Shown here: positions 47,100-58,865 of the stretch, in pieces | Layout of the letters: the number at the start of each line of letters is the position of its first letter | How positions within the stretch are numbered: the stretch's first letter is position 1 | Assembly (NCBI GenBank): GCA_036426205.1 | Contig: CM071568.1 | Span: 115,655,504 to 115,719,503 of the forward strand | Direction: 5' to 3' | DNA from: Ascaphus truei | Taxonomy: Eukaryota > Chordata > Amphibia > Anura > Ascaphidae | DNA length: 64,000 nt | The notes under the pieces: model-generated | Databases searched by the model: none | Seen by the model: the letters and a program-made list of their open reading frames with translations, nothing else | What the model was told of the DNA's origin: nothing | Program-made: the position numbers and the translations under genes

Positions 47100-48060
47100 T
47101 TAGTGAAACGACAGTACATATATTATACAATATCAAATCAGAACAAATATTACTGTATTATTGTCACGGGAGACCAGGCATTTACACCTTTATTCCAGGA
47201 TCATATCACTGAGCAAAACTAAATAGTAAAACAAATTGTCATTTATTCCATTGAAACAGACGTACACACAGTGGATTACAAAATACAAGAGAAAATACAC
47301 TTACTGTGGGTCTGGGCTGCAAAATTAGCCTTTCCTAGGTAAAACAGTCCATAAAACAAAGTCTTTAGTTTGACCGGGACTTATCCCAAAATGTCAAGGA
47401 ACTCAAATCGGAATGAAGTTCCTGACGCATCTGAAGATACCGAAATCCCTTGATCGGGAGATTGTACCAAACGTCCTGGTACTCACTTCCGCATTTGGAG
47501 GTAAGGGGGACCTGACCACAGTAGCATTCATTAAAAAGTAATCATTTGCATATTTTAGGACCATTTAACTGCTCACTAATCACAATAACAATAGTTTACT
47601 CAACAGTTAGTGTCTCAGTAACTCAAATAAATTATGTAAAACCTTCTGCTAATGATCACGCTATTGCTTTAGCTATGTACCCGTGTCTATCAAATATCTT
47701 CCCATCTAAATACATTCCAGACTTCTGCTGTTTGCCATTGGAAATATGCTATAAATAGTATATTTTAAAGTACTTAACATAAAGTTTTTCCCAGGACATA
47801 CCTGAAAATGAGAGTTAACTCTAAATTCAATTGATTAATAAAAGGGGGATAAACTGTAGCATGAAGTGTGAACAATTGGCATCTATGGCGCAAACCTGGT
47901 GATTTATATATATGTGAATAAAAAAAAATTAAACCTATGCAATAATTTTTCAAGACCAAACATAACACTTATCTCACACAATGATTTCCTCCATGGAAGG
48001 CAAGTACTGGATGATGTGATCTTCTCTGTAGCAAAACACTTTCCCCACTGATAATGCACA
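47100..48060. other. Unassigned AT-rich sequence
   Basis: No gene or repeat structure recognised. Confidence 0.4.
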
Positions 48061-49105
48061 GTGAGCGACTTGAGGTTGTCAGGATCGGGCTCAGGCCTGC
48101 CTCCGTGAGGCATCCCGTGACGTCACAGTTTACACGCGTCAGCTACAAGACACCGCACCACTTGGAAAGAAAATACACCAAGTACCGGTTCCAGGCTCCG
48201 CCCCATGACACGTCCCGTGATGACACGGACGACGCATGTGGCATGCTACCTACACGCAGGCGCCACGCAGGCACAGGCAAACAAGGGGTTAACACTCTTA
48301 TCAGCTGCTCCACACCTGCAATGTATACTGCCCCGGCCTATCAGTGGACAGCATACGTCTAACTTCTCATTACCCAGCAGCTGTGGGCTGTTCTGTATTT
48401 GTTACCTTGCACCTGTGTGCTGCCTTTCCATTGGCTGCCTGTCCTTTAAATGCTTAGCCAGTCCTCCTAAAAACTGGCTGAGCATAAACTTAGGTTTGTG
48501 TTTCGTGTGCTTGCCTCAAACAACCTACTGCCTTGCCTTGCCTTGTTTAGCTTCCCGTTTTGGCCACAGCTCGTACCTGGACCTCTGCCTTCTCTGACCC
48601 CTTGACCTCGGCTCGCTTCTGGACTTCCACCTTCTCTCCTACTTTACCATGGCTAAAGATGATGATTCTACACTTTCCAGTCCCTGACCACGGCGAGTAT
48701 ATATTACCACCCAGACCTCTCCTACCTTGACCCGGCCACACGACCATTACTCTGCACTCCAGACGTGGTTACGCAGTTGTAGGTCAGTGGCTACTAACAT
48801 CCCCAACTCAGCCTCGCGGTCCTGTCCTGTTTGTGGTGAGCACTTGTTACAGAGGTGCACTTCGACCCAACTCCGCTCAGATATCAGCTTCAGACTCCGT
48901 GCGTACGGCTTTCGAGGTCTTGAAGAGAAAGGAGGGTTACTGTGTGTCCAAACCAGCAGCCGTCCCAGAGCCCTGCAATTTGAATGCGGAAGTGCAAGAC
49001 TGGGGAAGCCATACGCACAGTCTGAAGCTAAGGATGTGACCGGAGTTCGGTCGGAATGCACCTCAAGTCCCTCATCCTTCAGGTGGCGAGATCAGAACCT
49101 GTGAG
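48061..49105. other. GC-rich repeat-like block, class unknown
   Basis: Several CG-containing motifs (acgcgtc, gacgcatg), a run of ccttgccttgcc, and tandem-like 'tggacctctgccttctctgacc / tggacttccaccttctctcc' phrases. The texture is that of an LTR or untranslated repeat. I see no matched ends and no target duplication. Confidence 0.3.
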
Positions 49106-49109
49106 TTAC

Positions 49110-49351
49110 AACTGCGATGTGAATCTCGGAGCTACCTGAATAGCTCGATCTGTCAAAAAGTGTGAATTTTAGCATTTTTTGAGCTATCGCTCTGTTTGTC
49201 TGAGCAGGAGCGCTACCGATGGGGAAGAAGCAGTTTTCGGGTGAGTTTGCCATGTTATTGGAGCTTTCTGAATAGCTAAACATGCAAACTCGCTCAAAAA
49301 GTGCTCAAAACTGTCGATAAGTCACTTATCAAAGCTACCTGATTAGGCCCC
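49110..49351. mobile_element. Harbinger-like MITE fragment (right end only)
   Basis: The inverted right end reads GGGGCCTAATCAGGTAGC followed by tttgataagtgacttatcg, similar in layout to the element at 58974. An internal partial copy (gagctacctgaatagc) lies at 49120. The left end is missing. Confidence 0.5.
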
Positions 49352-51149
49352 ATAATCTCTTCTTTGGCTGGCAATTTTAAGTGTTTTCTTATTTAGCTTT
49401 ATTAAGATCTCTAAAGTTTAGACATATGTTTAATTAACTATGGCTTACTTCCACTAAAACTAGAGAGTTCACCCTGCTCATCTAGAATTGATAGTTCATT
49501 ATAGCAATTTACTTAATAACCCCCATTTGAAAACCAAGCCATACATTTACAGGGTATTTATAGGTTGAGGGGATATGTACATTGTACACAATAGTATAAT
49601 TTATAGACAGTCAAATATATTGAACAGTGTTATTAATAAATACATTTAGAGATGAACCATAACAGGGGAATTGTCATGTGATGCAACTAGTGAGAAATTG
49701 TACTTTACTCTTTACTATACATAAAAAGTTTGTCTCTTATTCAGCTTTACTGCTTTATAAACCTACAAACATTATTACAAAGATAGAAGTGGGAACAGTT
49801 GGTCATGCCCCCACATTAACAGGCTACTGTATATACTAATATAATTATGATTAGTGCTGGATTTTACTCTAAAGGGATACATCTCATCCATTCCAAAATC
49901 TTAGTGTATAATTTCAAAGCTACAGTAGAAAAAGACATCAGTTACTTGGCAGGAGAAACTCAACAAGAAAGAAAGCTTATGCACATCAGTGGAGCTGTTG
50001 AACCTTATCACACAGGAGATTAAGGGATAATAGAATTAGAATTTACACTTAAAACATTAGCTGGCTGATTTTGGTATTACCTGAATTATGCTTTATCTAA
50101 AGCAGCTCTTGCCCCAACCACTAGTCATAGTGCATTAAAATACTGTCACTGTTTGGATTACTGTTCCAACACTATTGGTTTTCTATACTTGTTTCCTCCT
50201 CTTATTCATGTTAGTGCTCAGATTGGTATTATTTCTTAATGCATGTTATCTAACTTTAAATAGAGATAGCTTACATTGTTCTGCAGTTTAGCGCCTTAGG
50301 CAGTAAAACCCTTGGTCACTTGAAAGATACTACATTTTTTATTTCTATTCAGAGATCCTGAACAGCTCTAATATAGAAATATCCATTTACATTTTCAATT
50401 ATCCACTTAAATTTTCAATGGGATCTCTTGATAGGATTTCAGCCTAAAACATTCCCAAGAGCTGTCAATTCATCCCTGCATGGAAAATAGGGTAACATGT
50501 TTGTTTAATTTGGAAGAATATATTTGACCTACTGTAGCTTGTTTTAAGGGCTCAGCTGATGATACAAAATACTAATAGAATATTCTTATACTTGCACGAA
50601 ACTGTAAAGTTATTATCAGTGTATGAATCATTAATTTATCCTCTCAATGCATTTGCTCTGTTTTAATAAGGTAATTATATTTTTTTAATCCCTCCAAATA
50701 ATGTACCACATCCCTAGGCATCTACTTTAGTATGGTTTTACAGGTTGTTAACAAGTGTATGTAATGTGCAGAACATCATATAAATGCCTAAAACTGATAT
50801 TTTATTGTGCCCTCTGTAGCTCACAGTAGGTCTTAAAATAGTTAAAAGCACTTTAATAAAAAAGGTATACCATTGTAAATGTGATAAAGAAGACACTATG
50901 TGACCCATCGTGTGTCTGTGATCAATGACAGGGCAGAAGTTATGCAGCCTGGTGACATCACATTTAGGGTCTGTGGCACTGAAATAGACAAGAAAAGACT
51001 TAGGAAAGAGCAAACTGTCTCTGCTTAGCTTTTTATTTATTTTATTTCTCAGCTTGAAAGACATTAAATAAGTTTTTTGGGGCTAAAGATTTGGAAGTCC
51101 TTGCCAAACTTTGCAGTATTTTTTGCTTTATAGTTCACCCTTTATTATA
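49352..51149. other. Unassigned AT-rich sequence
   Basis: No gene, terminal repeat or tandem structure recognised. The ORF at 50738-51064 has no family resemblance. Confidence 0.4.
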
Positions 51150-51503
51150 ACTAGAACAAAATAATAGGTAAAGGAATTGGGGTGCTCAAGCCCGCAGCAA
51201 CTCCATCCAAAGGCATAAGTATAAATAACCCCTGGAGATACCAATGGGAGTGGGTAGGCAGAATAAAGACATGTAGGTATAATGCCCAACTATAATAGTC
51301 TAAGCCAATGAACCCTACTCACGTCACTCTCCAGGTTTTTCTTGCCGGCGTGCAAGCCAGGAAGGATCCAGAATCAAAAGACATCCAGTAGAGAAAAAAA
51401 CGAATGGCGCACAGCCAGGGCGCAGGTGTGGAGAAAAAAACTTTTCTTTTTGCAGCATGGTGAGAGACAAATTCACCCCCTTGGGGGACACAGATAGAGT
51501 CCT

Positions 51504-51541
51504 CCTACGCGTTTCAGACCAACGGTCCTTTATCAAGGAGT
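51504..51541 (-). ncRNA. Hammerhead-like core, left arm
   Basis: The minus strand reads CTTGATAAA, stem GGACC-GTT-GGTCT, GAAACGCG. Compared with CUGAUGA, C3 is U and G8 is A, a pair of changes that would keep the known C3-G8 tertiary pairing as U-A. Stem II is paired although its sequence differs from the copies at 12812 and 58175. Confidence 0.5.
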
Positions 51542-52148
51542 ATGGTATTATGATCTGGATGGGCACCTTATATATCTGAAGTTTAATTGTTAAATACAAA
51601 AATCTGTGGATAGTTGCGTCGCGGACCCACCGCGCATGCGCGTGACGTCACATGGAGCGTCACTCCAACAGCCCCTAGGGTTGTGGGTAAATACCGCCTC
51701 CAATAGGAGCTTAAAAGGATTTTGTTTACTTTATTTTTCAGTCTGCTCCTATTGTGACTTCAGTTTACATAAATTTGTCCTCTCTGCCTGTCCCTTCCAG
51801 CTGCAGTGTGGTCGTGCAGGGCTCCGTGTGGTTGGAGCCGTTCCGTCCACACACATTCATTGGTGGCGCAGCGGTGAGCTTCAACCAGTCGGATCACCTC
51901 GTGACGTCACTCGGGGAAGGAGAGGGGGCTGAGAGTAAGGGAATTCTTCTTGCCCTCGGAGGCACCAGGAGCATGCGTGGGCGTCATTTGGGGGCGGTAT
52001 TTACCCAAACCCTAGGGGCTGTTGGAGTGACGCTCATGGACGTCACGCGCATGCGCGGTGGGTCCGCGACGCAACTATCCACAGATTTTTGTAATTTAAC
52101 AATTAAACTTCAGATATATAAGGTGCCCATCCAGATCATATACCATAC

Positions 52149-52186
52149 TCCTTGATAAAGGACCGGTTGGTCTGAAACGCGTAGGA
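52149..52186 (+). ncRNA. Hammerhead-like core, right arm
   Basis: Plus-strand counterpart of the left-arm core: CTTGATAAA, stem GGACC-GGTT-GGTCT, GAAACGCGTAG. It has one more loop base than the left arm. Confidence 0.5.
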
Positions 52187-52319
52187 GGACTCTATCTGTG
52201 TCCCCCAAGGGGGTGAATTTGTCTCTCACCATGCTGCAATAAAGAAAAGTTTTTTTACTCCACACCTGGCTCCCTGGCTGTGCGCCATTCGTTTTTTTCT
52301 CTACTAGAACAAAATAATA

Positions 52320-52940
52320 TACTGTTATGATGGACTTTAAGGCGATATAACAACTGCAATGCATTTCTCAAAGGCATTCATTAAATCAGATACAGGTTAA
52401 TAGGCATTTAAAAAAATGGGGTGCTTTTAGAGCAATAGTACATATTCACAGTGCAAATGTAACTTTGTCTTAACATGAAAAAAAAACTCTAACAAATAAA
52501 ATTTTGTAAGTCTTAGTTATGATTACACATTGGCTAAAGATGTAGCAAGACTTACCGTCCCCGGCTCCCTGGATGAACAAGCAAAAGTCTGTGGCATCGG
52601 GGACAGTATCTGTTATGATGGAGTTGCAGGGGTACATGCTTCTGAATGGAACCCACAGCAGCGTTCATGCTTTGATGCCATGACAATTGCAGTCATATAA
52701 CCACGTGTGGCAGCGGCCCCAAAAATTGTTTGCTTTGTTACATCTGTATGTTATGCCATATCAGGGACACATTAGCAGTGATGGTCACTCGAAATGGACA
52801 CCATATTTTTTCTTTAAAATACAGTACATAGCAGAGGGGCAGGGCTTGATTGAGCCCTAAGATGCCTGCTTATAACTGGTGCTCCACAGGGATGGTATGG
52901 TAAATAAATACAAATAAAGCATTAATTTCTTCAAATGTAA
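52320..52940. other. Unassigned AT-rich sequence
   Basis: Nothing recognised. Confidence 0.4.
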
Positions 52941-52949
52941 AAAACTTTA

Positions 52950-54470
52950 GAAGCTAAAAGCTACAGACTTGAGGATGTGACCCAAGAAGAAAAAGGAGAC
53001 AATGCAGGTCTTCCAGTTTATTTCTTTGAGAGAAAGAGGCATGGGGACCCTCCCACACAGAGGTATTGGTGTTGAGGAAACGATACACTGAGACAGTTCT
53101 TCCTCCTCTTCGCTCGAGTCAGAAGATCCCACTTCTCACTGTCACGACTAAAGAAATGCACATATTCTTTACTGATTTCAAAGTTACTTTGCAAGCTGAA
53201 TTGCAGAAAAAAGTGTTGGAGCTAAGACAGGATCTCACTGACATAAGGGATTGCACGAAGGCCCTGGAAAATAAAATGGATGACATGACATCAATGCAGA
53301 ATGACCTAGAACAGAGGTTTCAAACTCCACTCTTCATGGACTACTAACAGTGCAGAATTTAATTATAGCCCTGCTTGAGCACAGGTGGTTCAGCCAAAAT
53401 GATTGGGCCACCTGTGCTAATGAGATGATATCCTTAAAACTCGGACTGCTAGTGATCATTGAGGACTGGAGTTTGGAACCTCTGACCTAGAGCAAGGAAG
53501 AATGCCTGGCTGCTATTATTGACAAGCAGGAGGACCTCAAGAACCAGTCCAGGAGAAGCAATCTCACGATCAGGCGGGAGCCTGAGGAGCAGAATCACAG
53601 CAGCATAAAATCCCTTGTAATGGATTTGTAACAGGCCCTCCTGCCATTGGCTGAGTCCAAAGAATTGCTGATGTGCAGACCCTACCGCACCATGAAACCC
53701 AGAGCAGCACCTCACGATGCCCCCAGAGATTTCCTGATGTGCATACATTATTTTCATATTAAAGAAAACATACTGAATACTTTCTGCTTTAGATCTGAGC
53801 TCCCTGAAGGTTTTAGACAGTTACAGGTCTTCCCTGACCTATCACCAATGACTTTAGCAAAAATAAAAGGCTTTAAATGCATTACCACCGCTCTGAGAGA
53901 GAACAAAATCCCATACAGTATAAATGGAGCTTTTCCTTCCAGCTAATTATAATGAGAAACTGAACACACTCATCCACTACACAGCAGGGGAAGGTTGCTG
54001 TCTGCTCAATCAAGGGGTCTTGCACCACAAGGAGAAGACCCCACAAGCCACACAGCCAAAGCCCCAAATGATTCAACCACAATGGAGTCACCTTCACCAG
54101 AACCCAAAAAAGGAGAAAACCTGATGACATGAAGGGGCTCTAACCACTGTAGTGAATTTGATGCACAGGAGGGCTCCATGGAACTAAGTGTTGCAGCCTG
54201 GACTCTCCTTCCTCTCCCTGTATGTCTTCTCCCTCCCTGTGTTATCCCTTCCTCTCTGTTTATACTGCATGTGTATGTCTTTCCCTGTATGAGTATTCCA
54301 GGGTCCCACGCCTGCAGCCGAACTGCTTATGAGCCGACCAATCCCTGAAGATATGCTTCACCAACCATGATTGACCTGACGATAAAGGGGAAAGAGTTTT
54401 GGGACTATAGATGCTACTTTGATGTGTACTGTGTGCACATCGTGGAGGGGGGGGGGGCGACAAAGGTTAT
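52950..54470 (+). pseudogene. L1-type LINE ORF1 relic, split by a hAT MITE
   Basis: ORF1 of L1 elements makes a coiled-coil RNA-binding chaperone. Here 53066-53311 gives the coiled coil (FKVTLQAELQKKVLEL, DCTKALENKMDDM). After the MITE, RRSNLTIRREPEE (~53540) marks the RNA-binding domain, and MKPRAAPHDAPRDFLMCIHY, FHIKENIL, QVFPDLSPMTLAKIKGFKC and ITTALRENKIPYSI (53690-53935) mark its end and the C-terminal domain. Stops and frameshifts interrupt it. The sequence after 54125 (pyrimidine-rich, then a G run near 54446) may be the inter-ORF region. ORF2 is not present. Confidence 0.75.
53312..53484. mobile_element. 173 bp hAT MITE inside the L1 ORF1
   Basis: Ends CAGAGGTTTCAAACTCCA and (inverted) CAGAGGTTCCAAACTCCAG. 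Target duplication acctagaa / acctagag (53304-53311 and 53485-53492), 7 of 8 identical and close to the hAT target preference. Its removal rejoins the ORF1 frame region. Confidence 0.88.
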
Positions 54471-55840
54471 TGCAGTGATTGTATTATGAGTTTTATTAAC
54501 AATGGGTAAAAAAAATTATACTGCCAGATAATGTTTGTTGACGGTTTATTAACCTCCACAGCAGAGTTAACGCTGTCCATGTCTTCCGCTCCATAATCTA
54601 ACAATGTAACATACTGGGAGTAGTGGCCCTGTGTGCAAATGGCTGTGAGGGGGCTGTGGCTGTTGGCCCTATCACAACTAAACATAGAGATCTACTACAG
54701 TACCACTAAGGTATTTAAAGAGTTATTGGTGTTTAAATGGGGTAGGTTAAGGGTGTACTGTAGTTTCCCCATGGTTGGTGGTTAGCTTTCCAGTGGGGTT
54801 TACTGGAGGGATTAATCCCTTAATTACCTTAGTGGTAGTAACTGCTTAGGTAATTAAGGAGTTAACCCCTTCTACAAACCTTCTGAGATGCTTAACCACC
54901 CACCCTTGGGCAACAACCCCCTTCACCCACCCCCTCAACAAAATCAAATACAGTACAGTCAATTACGTTACACTCAAAACAAACATTAGCCATTTAATAC
55001 ATTGATTGCTACTGTGGTCATCTATGCCCTCAAGAGGGGCACAGATAGCCACATTGGTAACCAATGGGCACCCTAGTACCCACACTCTGTACACCAAACA
55101 ACCCCCTGCGCCTCCACCATAACACATAGTAATGGGCTAAAGCCCTCTTAGCGTGCTTACCCTGACTGGATATAGGCCATCCTCATCTTCATTGGTTAGA
55201 AAAAAAAGGAGAAAGCACTAATTGTCCCCAAAAAGATTAATAATTAACCAGAACCAATAGACAATTATGTTAAGATACAGTGGGGTATAAAATGTCAACC
55301 TATTACCTAAGTCCAGCAGCCAATGTCTTACAAAGAGGCATCCCACATCCCTCCCACAAAAGAGTCAGGCAAGAAAAAGGGGGACGGAAATGGCGCTTGA
55401 GCCAGGTTGGTTATAACAGAAGAAAAAATGTCCACTATTAAATGTCCCGTGGCATCACAGATGTTAAGACTTGAGGTATACTTAGATTTTCCTAAGCAGA
55501 GAGCTTGTTCTTTGTTCAAAGCACCTTCCAGTCCTGCATTTCACATAGAGGTCAGCTGCATCACATCACATACTGTTAGTAACGTTCAGTGTGTCCGTCT
55601 ATTGCAACGGCAGATTCACGTACACCAATGTAATGATGACACTGTTATCAGGGGATTTTTCCTGGAGTCCGGGTGTGGGTTGGTGTCAGTGGGGGGGCAC
55701 CCTCTCGTGGATTCCAGTGACCAGGTCTTGCACATGGAAGGTGTTTGCTGACAGAAAGGGATCCCAAGGGACCAGCCCCTCTATTCCAGGACATAGTCGT
55801 CACTGACATGAGTCCTCCCAGAAGAGTGACAAATGGAATA
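54471..55840. other. Unassigned sequence with a hairpin repeat
   Basis: 54815-54868 is a near-perfect hairpin (cccttaattacctta ... taggtaattaagg). Related text occurs at 44330-44400, and 55030-55075 resembles the outer part of the palindrome near 41330 (cacagat...agtcaatgggca form). No gene is seen. The overlapping ORFs at 55407-55923 have no family resemblance. Confidence 0.4.
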
Positions 55841-56520
55841 AATCCATGAAGAATGGGAAGGTCCCTGGGGAAGATATAATTACATCTGAAATCGACAAGA
55901 ATGGAGACAGACCTCAAGAACACAGAAAAATCAGTCTACTGTACTTACAATCAATTACATGATGTTCATGAAGATACTCACTGATTGGCTTCAAATGATG
56001 CTGACTTTGCCCAGCCTAGGGAACAAACAAGATTTTACAAAGGATTCAACACAGTGCACCTCATAATAGTAGTAAAATAAGTAATTTCCAAAGTAATGAA
56101 TATGATCTAGCAGTTAGCTTAGGATTCATAGATTATGAAAAAAACATTTGATTCTGTCTACATCTCAGCCATTTTTAAGGCATTAAGAAGGCAAAGCATT
56201 GAATAAGGATCAGCAAGGGAGTGCGACAGAGAGACACCCTGTCACCAAAGCTTTTCACAGCAACATCGAAGAATTGTTCAGAACATTACATTGGGAAGAA
56301 AAGAGAATCAAAAAATCATTGGCTAATAACTAAGTTACCTATGATTTGCAGATGCCAAAGTTATTTTTGCGACAAGTCCAGAAGACCTCCAGAAACAAAT
56401 TACTCAGCAAGACCAAAGGGATGTTCAACAAATGTGTCAACTCTACAAACATCAACTTAATGGAATAGAACTAGATGAAGGGAAATGCTGTGTCCACATT
56501 TGCCAGAAAGTGTCAATAGA
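55840..56520 (+). pseudogene. RTE-type LINE reverse transcriptase relic
   Basis: Plus-strand text keeps RT landmarks in shifting frames: GKVPGEDIITSEI-like (55856-55895), FIDYEK then DSV (~56130), GVRQRDTLSPKLFTAT (56219-56266, motif B; family form GVRQGDTLSPKLF), a FAD-like remnant of the active site (~56350) and NGIELDEGKC (56458-56487). These phrases are typical of vertebrate RTE LINEs. It is heavily decayed, with many stops. Confidence 0.75.
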
Positions 56521-56545
56521 TGGGAACCTTTCCAATGAAATCAAT

Positions 56546-56690
56546 AGATTGTAAGCTCTTCGGGGCAGGGATTTCCTTTTCTATTGTCTGATTTTTGCAG
56601 CACTTATTGTATTTTTAAAATACCCTGTACTGTATTCTTTGTGAAGCGCTGAGTACACTTTTGTTGCTATATAAATAAAGACATACACTA
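56546..56690 (+). repeat. L2-like LINE/SINE 3' tail
   Basis: Contains gattgtaagctcttcggggc, gtgaagcgctgagtac and ttgctatataaataaagac, homologous to 22090-22265. Confidence 0.8.
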
Positions 56691-56699
56691 CAATAAGAG

Positions 56700-57133
56700 A
56701 ATGAAGATGGCATGGAGTGTATTTGGATGAAAAAATACAAGGGAACCTTAATATCGGTAAAAGCCATTGCACATCATTAAAGTGGTTGCAGTACTAATAC
56801 ATGGAGTTTAACTAAATATTTTAATATATTCTTTTGAAAATGTAAGAAGTAAATACAAATAACAACAAAAATGTATTCTTTATTTTATAAAAATGTTTAT
56901 TGTTTCAAAAAAAAATATTGTTTAAAAGAAATTTCTTCAATTTTTTCTTTTGTTTATTTTATATACATTTTTCACTATATTATATATATATATAATATAT
57001 ATATATATATATTATATATTATATATTATATATATATATCTTTGTGAGTGTTTTTAATCCCCCCATCCACCCTTCCCCACATTAAATGTTACAGTGTCAC
57101 ACTATGGGGGTGCGCTCTCTGTTTTGTCTTCTC

Positions 57134-57164
<31 letters not shown>
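56700..57164. repeat. AT-rich stretch with TA microsatellites
   Basis: TA tracts at ~56978-57040 (interrupted) and 57137-57164. No gene. Confidence 0.8.
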
Positions 57165-57167
<3 letters not shown>

Positions 57168-57811
57168 GGCAGGACGGCCTCGCGGCAGGGTCAGTAAGAC
57201 ACTAGACATGATGGGAAACGTTAAACTATAGTGGTTTATTAGCCACAACCAAAATAAAGTACGGTGCACTGTCCTTTTAAGAAACTACTTTCTGGAAATT
57301 AAAGCCTATTCCCGTTAGGGAAACTAACTCACTTCTTGAGCCCTTACTAACAGGACAGCCAGCTAATCTGGTTATGAACAAAACATGTGCTCCACAAAGT
57401 ATAACCAAAAGTATCATAACAAAGTCTTATCTGTAATGCAGCTCCAACAGCAAACATGAACACGGTACCAGGGAGCAGGCTGTGTCTCGCTCACAGCAAT
57501 CTTTATCTTTATCCTGGGTTGGGGTCCCAGCTGGTCCCAGCAGCAATGCTCCTCGCAGGACTGGGGGACCAGAGCAACAGCTAGGGCTTCCTAGCCAGGA
57601 GACGTCTCTCCACCCTCACGTGGAAAAACAAGCTCAACTTGTATGAGCAACTTCCTGCTTTTTAAAGCACTTGTTTCCCTGATGAGTTCAGCCCCTGTTT
57701 AATTAGTCTTCAGCTGTGCTTTCTCTGTCTGAGGAGATTAACACTCTGTGAACTGGCTGCAGCATCTCTCCATTCACTGTTCCAGCCTACTGAGTCAGTG
57801 ACTCTGTCACA
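57165..57811 (-). mobile_element. Solo LTR (647 bp)
   Basis: TGTGGCAGGACGG at 57165 and CTCTGTCACA ending at 57811 give TG...CA ends with a short terminal inversion. The minus strand carries AATAAA at 57235-57240, so minus orientation is likely. It lies inside a TA microsatellite, so the target duplication (TATAT-type) is uninformative. No internal region is present. Confidence 0.72.
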
Positions 57812-57829
57812 ATATATATATATATATAC

Positions 57830-58620
57830 AGAGCACAGAGCACAGAGCACAGAGACCCATGTATAGATAATGATAGGAGAGAAGGTATACTGGGAAATCA
57901 ATATTGATAGGAATAACCTTAAGCATATGGGGCTCCAATTACCCTGAAGGCAGGGGTTGGATGCACGGAGACACCCCCACCCCTTACCTCATTGGGTTGG
58001 CCCCCGTGAGTATACTCACAACTCGGCGTCACCAGTCCTTCTCTCCATAAGCGTGCTGCTGTTCCAGTGGGAAGAATCCAGTGTGAGATTTGTGTGTGCA
58101 GCGCACAGCCAAAGGGAGGATAGCAGGTCTGGCAAAAAAATCTTTATTAAAGTATCATAAAAACAGAAGGCTCTTCTACGCGTTTCATGCACTCAGATGC
58201 ATTTTATTAAGAAGTGAATACAGCATGAAATAACCAACATTTTATAGCAGTGCCTGCCGATTTGGCGCCAAAAACAATCCAACCAGGACTCTTATAATCA
58301 ATAAAGAATTGGGTTCAGCCTCGCTGCGCAAACGCTCTGCAGAACGGGTACTTACTTGAGTGATCGCAGTGAAGTGTACCTCAAGCACCCGTCGGTGACA
58401 TGCACCTAGGGAGCAATGGAGGGCCAACTCTGGCGAGATACGGCTCAAACCAAGCACCGCTGCTCGCGCATGCGCATACACTCTGTGATGAAAAATACAA
58501 ATAATTGAAAAAAACAAGGGCTAATCCCGCGAGATGCGGTTCAATGATCACAAACACTCGCGCATGCGCACCTAGTGCGTTTCAAAGGGCCAACAATTGT
58601 ATCCAGAAAAATTATGCATA
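57830..58620 (-). mobile_element. Single-arm relative of the hammerhead-bearing foldback family
   Basis: In minus sense it holds a hammerhead-like core (58175-58213), then an ATAAAGATTTTTTTG box (58133-58147), then a tail ending ggtaattggagccccatatg (~57928-57947). This is the same order as the element at 51167. No inverted arm was found. A short cagagca tandem repeat lies at 57830-57855. Boundaries are approximate. Confidence 0.5.
58175..58213 (-). ncRNA. Decayed hammerhead-like core
   Basis: The minus strand reads TTAATAA, stem ATGCA-TCTGAG-TGCAT, GAAACGCGTAG. Stem II is perfectly paired but different in sequence from the other copies. G5 of the core is A, so activity is unlikely. Confidence 0.5.
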
Positions 58621-58799
58621 ATACATGTTTACAATAACAATCAAGATAAAAAGTATGCCCCCCAACCATCCCCAGATGGCCAGATGCGGTCCCCAGCCAT
58701 AGGGAAAATGACAGGAGCACCTACAATATAGACACACTGGAGGAGGGGAGGGCATATATGGTGGAATAAGATTTGAAATGATAAACCAAAATATATATA

Positions 58800-58865
58800 T
58801 ACAGCTCAACCCCGTTATAACGCGATCCGTTACAGCGCGAATCCGCTTATAACGCGATGCAAGCG
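58800..58865. repeat. Fragment with ttataacgcga tandem motif
   Basis: cccgttataacgcgatccg, ttacagcgcgaatccg and cttataacgcgatg are three related units in a row. Probably the end of a MITE truncated before the Harbinger element. Confidence 0.5.

Larger units (their letters stand above)
51167..52302 (-). mobile_element. Foldback retroelement with 17 bp TSD and hammerhead-like cores
   Basis: Flanked by the perfect repeat actagaacaaaataata (51150-51166 and 52303-52319). Layout: single tail 51167-~51386; arm ~51387-51705; ~285 bp spacer; inverted arm ~51990-52305. The right arm end shares about 3 bp with the duplication. Each arm holds the motif TTGATAA - stem - GAAACGCGTAG, in the sense of the minus strand in the left arm. 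Past it lies an AATAAAG-like box, intact only in the right arm. In minus sense the single tail ends gagcaccccaattccttt, similar to the tail ends of the elements at 10039, 11133 and ~57930. No coding capacity. Confidence 0.78.

Noticed and set aside
48061..49105. Complete LTR with TGTCAGG...TTACA ends
   Set aside because: Flanks gaggt and actgc do not match and the ends are not inverted repeats.
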